From positions 666,632-730,631 of the forward strand of contig WBMV01001920.1 in the NCBI GenBank assembly GCA_013396655.1: 64,000 nt of DNA, read 5' to 3'. The position numbers and the translations under genes are program-made. The stretch comes from Campylorhamphus procurvoides (Eukaryota; Chordata; Aves; Passeriformes; Dendrocolaptidae). Positions 13,309 to 24,600 of the stretch are shown here, one piece after another; within the stretch, counting starts at the first letter, position 1; each line of letters opens with the position of its first letter. Under the pieces are notes generated by a model. It was not told the DNA's origin and did no database searches. It saw only the letters and a program-made list of their open reading frames with translations.

Positions 13309-13397
13309 TTTTTTTTTCCTTGGGATTCTCAGTGTAACCTCTGTGTGCAGAGGATGAATAGCTCTTTTTTTTTCCCCCCTCAGGTTTTTTTTTTTTC
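13309..13397. repeat. U-rich cluster in the presumed LPP 3' UTR
   Basis: Three T tracts of about 9-12 bases are separated by short mixed spacers, with a run of C after the second. In a 3' UTR this would read as a U/C-rich stretch of the kind bound by PTB-, Hu- or TIA-type proteins. No function is shown by the sequence. Confidence 0.5.
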
Positions 13398-14578
13398 TGA
13401 CAAGATTAGATGTTGCATATTGATGAGCTAGCATTTCAAAGGTCCATGGGGCTTTGGAACATATTAAGAATCTCTGAAGTTTAATATTCACCATGTTTTA
13501 AATATTCAGAAGGAAAAATCTGCATAAAATGGCTTTTGATAAATACGTTCTAGGGATTCTTTCTATCTTACACAAGCATCGTGGGGATTGTGGCTGTGCC
13601 AGTTTTGTTCCTAAGTGTCTTTTGTTTCAGCATTTCAGGACCATTTTGGTCCCATTTGTATGCCCAGTGCCTGTGCTGAAGTCTGTTTTGGTTTCTGCTG
13701 AAACTATACAGCAGACTGTTGGATGTGACCAGGAAAAGCCTCAGCTGAGCATCAAAACTCCTGAGTATCGTCTTGGTGCCTCCCCTCCTTATGACACCTG
13801 GGCACGTCCAGCGTGTTTTGCTGCCTGCTTCTCATGATGTGGATTGGGATCAATCCAGTGGTCAGGCCTGGCTAAGATCTTTCTGCAAAGGTCCTCCATC
13901 CTAGTGGGGATTTGAGGATGGAAAGGATAAGATCCTGGGTGCAGGAGCAAAGCAAAGTGTCATTTGATACATCTCAGGTCTCACAGGCTAGTTTCCCCTT
14001 CCTTTGGTCGTCTCTTTGGTGAGAGGCTCAGCAGTCAAAGTGCCTTTAGGAGAAATCCTCACTTGCTCCATTTCCCATGCTCTTGAAAGTCTGATTGAGG
14101 CTTTAGATGAGGAGGATCAGTTGTGGGCTGCAAAGACACAGGTACTTCATGGTGTTATTAACACATTGCCTTAGCCTTGATGTCCCATGGTACATCCCAT
14201 GGTGGGCAGGACAGCTGCTTTGGTCCCGCTCACACACAGCCTTGACTTTGTCATGCCAGTCCCTGTTGAATCAGTGCCTGGTACTTGTTCTCAGGACTGC
14301 TCTGGCTTGGGCCAAGGGCATCTCATGCCTCTATGAAAAAGGTGGTGCTTTCAGGTTTTAGCTTACAAATAATGCAGTCCTTTCAAACTCACCTTGCCCC
14401 TCTCACATATTCTTGACAGAAGTAGGATTTTAAATATTTCATAGCATTCTTCTTTATTTTTCCTTTTTGCCAGATGCCTTGAAAACATTGTCAGATTACG
14501 ATCTGGGGGGGATCAGGAAGGATCAGTTTCCTTTCCTTCTTGATTGCATGGTGTAGGTTTGCAATGAGGGTTTTGTCC

Positions 14579-14593
14579 TTTTTTTTTTTTTTT
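14579..14593. repeat. poly(T) tract of 15 bases
   Basis: This uninterrupted T run lies in the presumed LPP 3' UTR. It may be the tail of a decayed retroposon on the minus strand, but no element body could be recognised beside it. Confidence 0.7.
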
Positions 14594-17500
14594 AAGTCTT
14601 CCAGAACAGATGCCTTCAGTTTATGCAGAGAAAGATTGTCTATGATTAGAGCTAATCCAGGATGGCAGGATTGGACCCCCACAGTGAAAGCTGGAGAAGT
14701 GATTGCAAAAGTATTCTGTTTCTCCTTTATTAATTGCACAGGAAGTTTCCACCGAAGGCTCACGTAGCCCAACTGGCCTATGTAATAAGTAGCAGGGCCT
14801 GTAATTACAGTCTATCTTCTGATCCTATCTGTGCTCTGACTTTCTAGGCACTGCAGTTCTATTTACATCTGGGTCTTTGTCACCTTTTAAATTTTTGATC
14901 GGTCACTAAGGGAAGGAGAGCACGAGCTGTGAGCCCTGCGGAGGTGCAGCGAGTATAAATGAGGGAATTCTCCTCCTTCTCAGGTATCTGCCTGATCTGG
15001 AACATGGAACAGAGCACAAGGAACAGGGAGATTTTGCCAGCCGTGCAGCAGAGGAAGCAGGCTGTGTGCCAACTGGGTATCTTTCAAGATCTCAGAGTCT
15101 TTGTAGGACTGGAAATTTGAACCTTTTACAGATCTTAACTAGGGTATAACAGCATTTCTTTACTCAGAGAAGTTTCTTTTTTCTCTATAAGATTCAAGGT
15201 TTTATCATTGCAAAGAGATTTTCCCCATATGGTATGAGGAGGGAGATGGCTTTTGGCATCATGCAGAGAAACCGTGGTATCAAAGTGTAAAGCAAGAGTA
15301 ACTTGAGTGGAAGGGGAAAGGCAGAGATTTATATGTGGTTCAGTACCAAGTTTACCAGCTCTGAGCACCAGCGAGCACAGCCTCAAGCAGATGAGTTTGC
15401 TGGGGTGTCAACCCTGAGATCTGGAAGTAAGCAGTAAATGGTCTCCTTGTGGAGTTGTTTGGTGCTGGTCACTTTGGCAGTAATATCTTGTCTCTTTGGA
15501 AACATGCACTAAAGTTAGGGCAAAGCTACAGAATGGTGCTCCCCAGTCTTTTTCTTCAAAGCAGACTCCCAGTGCTATGTTTGATCAAGAGAAATGGAAG
15601 CTAGTGGGTAAATACTGTACTCTATGCAAAAAAACCTACATTAACAATCCACGAATTGTTAATCTACGAATACTTTTAATGTCCTTTAAAATGTTACACA
15701 AATTGTCCCTTTTCTGCAGCTTGCACTGTTATTTCATTATTTTTAGCCTGACTTCTGTTAAAAAAAAACAACTGCTCAATTATTTTTTAATTTTTTGTAA
15801 CTCTGCTTCTAAGAAAGTTGATGCTTTAAAGGAAAAAAAAAAGTTTCAAACATGGGTTTTTCAGGCTTCGAAATTAATAATTTCTACACCTGACCCAGTT
15901 CCTGCAGCTGCCAAAAAAGAAAAGAGAAAGCTATTTAAATTTCTCATAGAACCATTTATCTCTTAAAATATGCCAAGGCAATTTGAGGTGGGGGTGGAGA
16001 CTCAGCTATTTATCTCAGCAGCTTGATTTTTCTCTTTATGTTTCTAACTGTCAGGGGGAAAAAACCGGTAGGAAGCTATTCTTGGGCTATTATTGATGTA
16101 TTGTGTTGCCATTATGCAGGATGTCTGCTTTGCTATATACGGAAGGACATTAATAATAGCCATCTCCCCTGCCCCCACCCTTGGTTCCTCTTTTGGAAGA
16201 ATATGGTTTAACTGGAGCATCTGCTGTGTTCAAATTGCTGCTCCTTCTTCCCCTTCCCCCAGTTCATTCCCAAACTAGTTTTAGGAACCAGGACTAAGGG
16301 AATAAGGAGACAGATTATATTTGCCATTTTTCTGCATACTTCTGTGGTTGCTCCAGGCAAATAATTTCCATGCCATGTACCTGTCTACCCTCTTCCTTCC
16401 CATGTATTGCCCCTGCTTTCATTTTAAGTTCATCAGTGCAAAGAAAAAACACTTTCTTGCTGTCTTTTTCTCACAAGGACTGGCTGGCAGAACGGGCTCA
16501 ACAACAGACCTCTGATTTATTATTACCCATCATTTCATATCCAGAAACATTGGTTTCATTATTTCCCATTAGTAGGAAAATGTATTCCCGTTCCCATCCC
16601 TCCTATCCCAGGTTTAAAACATTGTTATGAGACTTTAAAGGGTCCTTCTGCTTGTTTAAAGATTTGGATCCTTGTTTTATTTTTGGAAGCAGAGTGTATG
16701 GTGAAAAGGAATAGTTTGATGTTTAAAAAATAGCTGCAGTTCAGCATTCCCCTAGAGTGCGGGAAGTCCTGTCTCTGCAGGTCTGTGCCAGCAGCGTGAC
16801 AGCCCAGAGAGCAAAGCCGACTTGAATAGGAAAAAAACTGGCCTGCCCCATTTCATCTGTGAGAAGGGAGAGGTGAAAATAATAAATGTGGCAAAATATA
16901 AAGGGCAGAATTGCTCTGATACTTTTTTAATGGCTGCTCCTACAGCTCCCGCTAATTTTGTTCCATAGAAGCTTTGCTTATTCAGCATTTGTGGTAGTCA
17001 GGACCATGTGGTTTTCCATGGTGTCATTGTTTTTACTTTTCATATGAGTTTTAGTCTTGCCTTGGTCCCCATAGGGTATGGAGCCACTTTAGTTTGGGCG
17101 CTTAATGAAAAGTTAAGATCTCTGTCTAGGAAAGCTTTACCTAAAATTTAGAACTGGAAAATGCAATCAGAATATTTTCCAGTTCTGATATAGAGAGGTT
17201 TTCAAAATTGGAATCCTACATGGGGGGAATGCCTTCACTGGGGGAAGTGCTTAGATTTCAAAATGAAAGGGAGATGGCCATTCAGTGTAGTTTTTCTTGT
17301 TGCTTTTACAATCTTCCTTGGTGATGGCCAAGGAGAAAAATTACACACTCTGAAGTGTTCCCTAAGGTAGAGGCAGAGCCCAGCATCTCCTCTGCAAACA
17401 CTTGCTCCAGCTTTCCACACTGCTGCAGCATGGGAGTGAGGAAAGCATGCTAATGGAGTAAGGTCCACTGTATCCTCTCCATAGCCAGTGCTGCTCCCCG

Positions 17501-19622
17501 TGGTGAGTCTGCATCCATTCTAGCGCTTGATCCTGCCTTCCTAGTGCAAGTATTTTGCCAGAATCAGCTGTTTTCTCTCTGCCATTAGCTATGGGATTGT
17601 GTGCAATGATGAGGATTTGCAGGGAGGGAGGAGAAGATCCTGTTCCAATTAGGCTGCCTTTGTGCTAATGTTTCATTCAGGGCTGTATGAGATAAGAGCA
17701 GTTTGCACTGAAATGCACAGCCTGAGGTTGTAGTTTGTGTTTCAACTGTGTTGAGATGGTACCCACTGAAAATGCAGAACTGGGGCACTTTTTTTTTTCA
17801 TCTGCCAGTGCTTTACTGACAACTCTGTGTGGGATGGAAACCCATTTCAGTTTGGCAAATGGACATTTTGTGCCTTGTCCCCCAAGTCTGATCTAGTTCT
17901 TTGCTTTATCCATCTAAAAAGTAGTATTTCTAATATGCCTAAAGCCTAAGTAGCTAAGCATCTCAGCAGAACCACCAGCAAGGTGACAAGTAGGGTATTG
18001 ACAGAGCTGCCTTTACAAAAAGTATATTCCAGTTTCTTTACTGTGTGCCTTTTCAGAGACCTGCTGTGCTCCTTTATGGGCAGCAGAGAAACAGCCCTCG
18101 TGCTGAGCAGGGATGGGGACTAGGAGGATGATGGAGAAGAGTAGCAAGAGGTTAATGCTGAGCATCTGTTCTCCATTGGGATAAGCAAAGCAATGGCTTA
18201 TTCCATTGGCACGGCTCGTTGTCTTGCTTAACACACCCTGTTGTCTGGTAGCAACTGTTCTGTAGCAGAGATACTTAGGTATATCTCCTCAGACATCTCT
18301 GTCTTATCAGAACTCCAGAGTCATTCATATCTGCAGAATTCATTCACTTAATATTGTCTCTTATAAGCTCTCCATCACTGATTCTTTATAATGGTAGAAG
18401 AGCAAATTTCAAGGTGAACTAAAGGCTGGGTGTTTGGTGCTACTGTATTAAAAAGGCTGATGTGCTTTCACTTTCAATCCTCAAAATCATGTTTTAGCAA
18501 ACACTTCCCTGCTGTGATCAGAGAGGAAATGCAAGGTGTATTGGAAATGCAACAAAGGGAAAAATTTGATGTTTTGATGCTCCGTTACCGCACCACTGTG
18601 ACCTCCTCTGCTGTCCCTCTTGAGAGTGAGAACTGAGTGTTGGTAGAGGTATGGGCAGAGCAAAGTAATGCTTGGACTTTGTCTGATGGTCTTGCTAGAA
18701 AGGATCTGCCTTGGTGTGACTTCAAATTCCTTAAGGATCCTATACTTCCCCATGGCTCAGCTTCTGTTTTGGACCATCAGAGAGAGTGAAAGGCAGCTTT
18801 CAGTGCCTTCCCTACAGTCAGTCAAATGAGACACCTGGAGTACTAATTATGTAGCTTTAGTAATGACACTATCCAGCTCAGAACAAGTTTGTCGTGTGTC
18901 AGAGCCCAATCTCTCATGCTGGCTTTACCTGTGGGCTGATACAAGGGGATCTGAACCACACATGGGTCATTCTAGGATTCCTCTTGTCTAAATGCCCCGT
19001 GGAGATGCCCCCAAATGCTGGGAGACTGATTGACTTAGCTATTTTCAAACTGCAAGGAGGAAGTGCCCTCAGGAATGTATTTGTCCTACGTAGCTGCTAT
19101 GCTTTGGCCTATCCCTGCCAGCTGCAGACCTGTCTGCTCGAGGGTTCACCAGCAATGATCTTTATTGGATGGGCAGTAATTCACAGTGGATGACTAGGCC
19201 AGCTTTAAAGTGGTGTTTCAGCTTTATGTAGTTCTTGGTTTTGCCCTTGAGATGGAGAAGGTTTTACGTTGTTGCCTTTCTTGTAGTTGAGAGAGGAGTG
19301 TGACTGGCCACGCTTCTCCTTGTCCTGCATCAGCAGGCAGAGGCTCTCAGTGGTATGGGAAGCATCTTCCTTTTAAATGTGAATCACTAGCCTAGGTATC
19401 TGGGCAAGGAAGGGGCACAAGGAAGCATTCCCTATATGAGGAATGGCTTCTGCTGCACACTCTCTGCCCTCAGATCCTAATGAAGTAACATTACTTGAGC
19501 TTTTATGATTGGTCTCCTGTCTGTCAGAACTTGGGGGTACCAGAGCTTTACTGCTTGCTGAGCAAAAGCACTACCCAAGTCTGTGAGGGGCCCAATTCTG
19601 CTGCCATTGGAATTTTCCTGAA

Positions 19623-19664
19623 TCCTGTGAGTTGCTGAGTACACCTCCTGTGAGTTGCTGAGTA
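19623..19664. repeat. 19-bp tandem duplication, 23-bp period
   Basis: A 19-base sequence beginning TCCTGTGAG and ending CTGAGTA occurs at 19623-19641 and again, identical, at 19646-19664 with 4 bases between. It is a simple local duplication and looks recent because the copies are perfect. Confidence 0.85.
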
Positions 19665-20231
19665 GCCTCCCTTGTCTCTAAACCCATCAGGCCACTTGTC
19701 TCCCTCACTGACTACTTCCACAGGCCTTTGAGGGCACTCAGGAAATGCAATCAGCACCTTACAGGATCAATCTGCTAGGCAATAAATGAAGTTTTTTTCT
19801 CTGGTAACTTGTGTGCATGAATTAAAACCCATTTATTCCAATTTGTTCTGAGGACAGATGCCGCATATACACATTTTCTATATTTATAAATATATATAGA
19901 TATATATATTTTGTTCTCAGCTAGTTACCTCCTCTAAACTGCAATTTTCAGAGCAACCGGCATATATTTTTTATTCAACACGTAAAATGACTTTTTACAG
20001 TAAGAGAATGAAAGCTGTTTTAAGCATGTGTTTTCTGTATTTTTATTATGCATTATCCAATTATATTGAGATGTATTTTCCTCTTGCTCTGCTCTTTTGG
20101 TTGTTATCCTTTTTATCAGTTATGCTTTTCAAATGTTTTGTAAGGGAAAATAAATATGCAAAATTGCCAGATGCCTTTTTTCTTTGCAGAAGAAGTATCA
20201 CAAATGCTTTTTTATTACATTTTACCAATCC

Positions 20232-20260
20232 AATAAACTTCTTATAAATTTCATTTTTGT
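20232..20260 (+). terminator. LPP: strong poly(A) signal, probable distal end of LPP
   Basis: A canonical AATAAA at 20232-20237 is followed within about 15-40 bases by a T-rich and TGTG-containing stretch, the usual arrangement of hexamer, cleavage site and GU-rich downstream element. A second AATAAA lies 83 bases upstream at 20149-20154, and the preceding 400 bases are AU-rich. Cleavage would fall at about 20250-20260. This is the best 3'-end signature I found between the LPP stop and 21 kb. Confidence 0.5.
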
Positions 20261-20761
20261 TTGCTAGTGTGTGAAATTATTTTTTCAAGTCGAATGGTAT
20301 TTACTTTCTCTCAACTTCCACCTGCAATTATACTTCATATCCTCCACCTCTCTTTTAGGTTCAAAATTTTGTTGTGTGAGTCTCAATGCACTTAATTCAA
20401 GAGCCTGTTTCACTGTTGAGGGAAGTAAGGATGACAGAAGTATGTCCCAAGACAGGCTACCCTCTGCTGTACTGGACATCTTTTGATGAATTTTGCACTG
20501 GTCCTAAAACTGTGTGCCTTTGCAGCGAAGAACACTCCATTCCCAAACCATGCAGTAATCTGATTATATGGAAAGTTGCCTACAAGTGTTCTCAGATTTG
20601 AGTAGTGATTGGTTGGCAGCAGAGCCAAGCACCTTGCTTTGCAGCTGAATGGAGGAACATCGTTCAAACTGTTATGGGAAGAGTAGAAAGAAGTCTGGTT
20701 AGCAAAGCCTGTCTCTTCTAGAAAGCTGTTTCTAGGCTGTCATTGCGGTAAATAATCAGGA

Positions 20762-20862
20762 TGGATCCCAGTCTAGTCCAATCTGCTTCAAAATTATCAC
20801 TGATCAGCACACAGCCTGACCTTCACCTCTCCAGTCAGAAAACACGACGCAGCACTGAACCA
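20762..20862 (-). mobile_element. possible CR1 LINE 3'-end fragment, degraded
   Basis: Read on the plus strand, phrases such as TCTAGTCCAATCTGCTTCAA and CAGCCTGACCTTCACCTCTCC resemble the reverse complement of the CR1 3' region (roughly 'atctagtccaacccctgctcaaa ... ccagcctggccttgaacacctcc'). The order of the two phrases is right and the gap is shortened. The match was made from memory; RepeatMasker with avian libraries would settle it. Confidence 0.4.
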
Positions 20863-21334
20863 TCACCAAACGTTTTCCCCAACCAAAATGCTTCAAGTAA
20901 TGGGTAATCCAGTGTATCCGGGTAAGCTTTTCCAAAAATACATGCTAAATATCTGCACACTACTTATAGCCTCTGTTTTTCTACCCTTTCTATCCTTGAA
21001 ACTTTTTATAAAAGCCCTTTTCTCTGAGAAATCTCTTGCTGTACAGACTGTCTTCAAAGTGGGATTCATCTTGATGAACTTTAGCAGCCTTGAAGACAGC
21101 TTTGTTGTCCAAGGTGGCCCTCCAGTCAGTGTAGGAGGTCTCTCATCTTTTCCTTAAGTGAGCATCTGAGACAGGTTTTGTTTGTGTCTTTAAGGGTTAT
21201 ATGAGATGAATACTGTCCTCCCTTATCAGCAAAAGTGGTTATCTTAAAACACTCTTTCAGAGTTGTAGAAAGATCACAAGGCACACAGTACAGCTAAACC
21301 CATTCCTTGTTTGTCACTTCCAAGCAAATTGTAT

Positions 21335-21512
21335 CTACTGTGACCTTGAAGACATCTGCAGGTAGAGATCCCACAACCTCCCTTTGCAGTCCATGCCATA
21401 GCAGTGCTGTCCTCACCTTTGGACAGTCTTTCTGACTGTCCAGACTAAATATTCTTGGCTGCAAATTAAATCCCATCCTTACTTTCCCACCACCAGGGAA
21501 CACGAAGGACTT
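21335..21512 (-). mobile_element. CR1 LINE 3'-region fragment, antisense
   Basis: On the plus strand the order is GACCTTGAAGACATCTGCAG, then GAGATCCCACAACCTCCC, then CAGTGCTGTCCTCACC, then GTCCAGACTAAATATTC and AATTAAATCCCAT. This follows the reverse complement of the avian CR1 3' region closely (ccttgaacacctccaggga, gagattccacaacctccctgggca, cagtgctctgtcaccctc, ttcagactgaacc, ...cccattgcc). The copy is diverged, 5' truncated and carries no intact reverse transcriptase. It supports a bird or reptile source. Confidence 0.68.
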
Positions 21513-23159
21513 CTTTAGTAGGTTAAGTATTGTCAGGGGATGCTTTGTTAGCCATGGAAGGAGACGCAGGCAGCAGTTTTGCTGCCAGCTCCTCCTCCCC
21601 TTCCCCAGGGGACTTTAGGAAGGGCCTGTGTTCTCCCTCAGGAAAGGACAAGCTCTGCAGCTTGTTCCTACAGGACATGGGAGTCTGACAGGCTTTGTCT
21701 TGGCAGTAAAGGGAGTGTGATGGTGTGAGCTTTCAAGTCTATTCAAACTGCTATATAGTTTTCCAAACTCGATATTATTACTTCCTTTATAACACAAGGT
21801 ACTTTTTCCTAAACTTGTTACGATGGAAGAGTTCCAAGCGTGTGCTGTCCACATGCAAATCAAAATCCATTAGCAGGCCAGGGGCCAGAGGCGATGGCCA
21901 AGGGTGAGGGAACTATTAATTCGATAGTTTGGTGCAGCTTTTCTTGCAGTCAAAGACTACAAGAATCCTTTGAAGACAATGAAAGCTTTGGGAGTGAAGT
22001 GTATCTAAAACCAGAGGCCAAGGGGAGTTGTCTTGGGGTTGAGGTTGGGATGAAGGTAGTGTAGGCTATTTGGCAGCCCCAGGAGTTGCTCTGTTGGGGA
22101 TACCCCTGGTCAAATGAAGAAGCAGTTGTACAGCTGCATTTTCCTGATGCAATGGCTGTCTCCAGCTGTGGCTACTGTAGATTTAATCCCCTGGCTTTGA
22201 GCAAAGGGTCTGGGATGTTTATCTTCAAGATACGTGGGCTAACTGGTATGACTTCTTCTGTGTCACAAATGGAGTTTTGTTACTGAGCAAGGATGACTTT
22301 TTCTTTCTAGGGAATTTTGAGAAGTTTCTGGGGGCTTCCTAAGCTTCCTCAGGGGTTTTTAAAGCAGGAAAGAAACCTGGAAGACTGAGGAATACTGTCC
22401 CCAGTGCTGGTCATAGCAGGCAGTATTGGTGTTCTGGGCAGGGTTTGGAATAACAGTTGGGAAGAGAAGAGCCAAATGCAAGTGAGGTGCAGGGCTCCCT
22501 CTGTGAGAGATGGACACTTCCAAAGGGCCATTCCTCTGACATCTTTGACCACTTCTTCTTGGCAGGTGAATCTGTTTTCTGGAGATGTCTCTCTCTTGCC
22601 ATTAACTGTTCAGGGGCTCTGAAAGATCATACCAGACTTCTTCCCATCAGATGACTGAGATTGAAGAAGATTCATGTACACAGTGAGTGGGCCCTTTCAC
22701 TGCCGTATTCCCCACAAAATGGCAAGTGGCTGCATAAAACAGCAACATTGCTGCTGTGAAAACAAGCAGGGAAAGAGGGGAAGAGAAGTTTGGATGGGTC
22801 TGTCAGGAGAATTGCTGCTGCTGCCAGTGTCACTGTCTAAACCTGCCAGGGTCATGCAAGACAAAGTGCCACTCCTGTGACACAAAGGAACTCCCTTCCC
22901 CAGGGAGTTCTTGCGAGGAAGATTGGGAGCTCTCAGCCTCTGGTCTGCCAGACCAGATTCAGGCAGTCCTGATAACGGTGAGTCAAAGGGTTGAAGCCTA
23001 CAGTCCTTTTGCTGCTGAGAGTTTTTGGAGAAAATGTTTTATTGATACGGAATCCATTTAAAATACACAAGGTCAGCTCTGGAGCGGAGCAGAGACATAA
23101 AAATTGCTTTCCAAGTGCTAACCACCTCCAGTGTGGTGTCACCAGGAGATACACATGAC

Positions 23160-23510
23160 ACTATTTTCCACAAGGTAAGGAAAAATAAATAAGCCCAAAT
23201 CATAGCACAGCGGAATGGTCTGCTTTTTTATCTTGCAATATTGTTGGTGTTGGATGGAATCTGCTGTCTTAAAGTATAAATATAAAGACGCTGCTAAATC
23301 ATCACTATTTCAGCAACTAATTAAGGGGTAATGCTCATGGTGCAGCCATATATGAGGCAATAAACGGCTTTGGCGGCTGATTAAACACTGGCACCGAGGC
23401 ATTTAATTACAGCAAAAGCCAATTACCATGTGCATATTCCGACACCACGGACATTACTCCTCTTCTATGACAGAACAAGGAAAGGCAATAAACCTAGCTA
23501 TATAGACATA
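23160..23510. promoter_or_regulatory. candidate enhancer rich in homeodomain cores
   Basis: This block, about 2.9 kb past the presumed end of LPP, carries many ATTA/TAAT cores (ACTAATTAAGG, TGATTAAAC, TTTAATTAC and CAATTACC, for example). It also keeps CpGs such as CGGCTTTGGCGG, despite its AT-rich setting, and lacks simple repeats. Preserved CpGs within AT-rich, repeat-free sequence are typical of conserved non-coding elements. No ORF of note crosses it. Conservation was not measured. Confidence 0.4.
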
Positions 23511-24353
23511 TAGTACAGGACCCTCTAGCTTTGCCAGAGCCGGCACCTTCCCTCTCCATTGGCTCTGAGATGGAAGCTCAGTCTCTGTATGGAAGGCTCC
23601 AAACAAAGTCCCTGAGTAAAAATTCTTTGTAATTTACATAACTCATTTGGGATCTGGAAACAGAGCTAAATATTGCACATCTCCCCTGCACTAAGGTGCA
23701 TTTGACCATTTGTGGAAGATAATACTCCCATACTCAGGTAACAGGTGCATTTAAAACCTCACCTGAGTATATTCAGCATTGATGGGCAAGTCAGTGGCAC
23801 TGATGGAAGAGGTTATGTGTAGCCTTTTTTGCCTTCAGTTATTGCACTGGAGAAAGCATAATCAGTTGCAAAACACCACATGCCATTCTTCAGCTAATTA
23901 ATTGATTTAAAAGCTGGAGTCTGATTTTCACAGGCTTTCAGCTCTTGCACCATCCATTTGACTTAACCAGCTCAGCACCTCTTCAAATTAAGCCCTCGCT
24001 CTCTTTAACTAGAAGTGAATTCTTCCTTTTAAAGGAGTTTCCTAGAGAAATTCTCTCTTAGAAAATCCTTGGCACGAAACCTTAGCCAGCCTTGGCATGC
24101 AAACCTGCCTCACGCTGGCATTAACAAGCCTCTTATTTAAATGTTGATGAGCTCTTTGCTGCCAGTTAGCAACGGGAAATGCAGTCTGTGTGTTAAACGA
24201 GAGCTGGGAATGACTTCCAAATACCAAAATGTTTGTTAAACTCACGGCCCACCTCTTCCCTCCTTGGGAGTGGGAAGCTTCCCAGCAAATTGGCCCCATT
24301 TTGCACAGAAACTGCCAGGCAGGATCAGACCACGCATCCCTCTCCTCCTGTGG

Positions 24354-24363
24354 CCCACGTGGG
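24354..24363. promoter_or_regulatory. CCCACGTGGG palindrome with E-box core
   Basis: This perfect 10-bp palindrome is centred on CACGTG, the binding core of USF, MYC and CLOCK-type bHLH factors. It lies in a locally GC-rich patch (about 24300-24440). A single site is weak evidence of function. Confidence 0.3.
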
Positions 24364-24439
24364 AGTGCCGCCAGGAGCACAGCTTCCCAGGACTCCCCGG
24401 GTACCACTGGCGTGGCCATCTGCCCCAGGGGAGCCTCCC

Positions 24440-24600
24440 CTGACCCCGTTAATTAGAGATGGTCTCACGCTTTGGAGACAGGCTCCCCCTGCCATAGTGT
24501 GCATTTGGGGTTATTCGTTTGCTTTTAATCTCTATCAATATATGGGGGGTCTGGTGGCTGTCACCTGTACCAAGAGCTGATGAATTGCACCCCCAAGCCT
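24440..24600. promoter_or_regulatory. candidate conserved non-coding block
   Basis: The stretch has GTTAATTAG, GGTTATTCG and TTTAATCTC cores, no simple repeats and an E-box-like CACCTG. The texture matches the other candidate enhancers in this window. I cannot confirm conservation. Confidence 0.25.

Larger units (their letters stand above)
5469..20255 (+). other. LPP: LPP 3' untranslated region (extent inferred)
   Basis: After the LPP stop comes about 14.8 kb without a convincing gene. It ends at a strong poly(A) signal (20232-20237), which I take as the distal end of the transcript. From memory, human LPP mRNA also has a very long 3' UTR of more than 10 kb, so the size fits. Other AATAAA hexamers occur, for example at 10594-10599, 13152-13157 and 20149-20154, and could give shorter forms. 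Long U tracts (13309-13397, 14579-14593) and AU-rich stretches (about 19880-19910) could bind RNA-binding proteins. Open frames here, including 6318-6752 minus and 15496-15966 plus, match no family I know. RNA-seq or 3'-end sequencing would settle the true end. Confidence 0.5.
20256..23159. other. intergenic sequence downstream of LPP
   Basis: There is no gene here that I can support. The stretch holds two CR1-like fragments, listed separately, and otherwise unremarkable sequence. Open frames of 60-100 codons occur on both strands, but none resembles a known family. Confidence 0.6.

Noticed and set aside
15496..15966. 156-codon plus-strand frame in the presumed 3' UTR
   Set aside because: Lysine- and phenylalanine-rich translation of AT-rich DNA with no known domain; it lies far downstream of the LPP stop.
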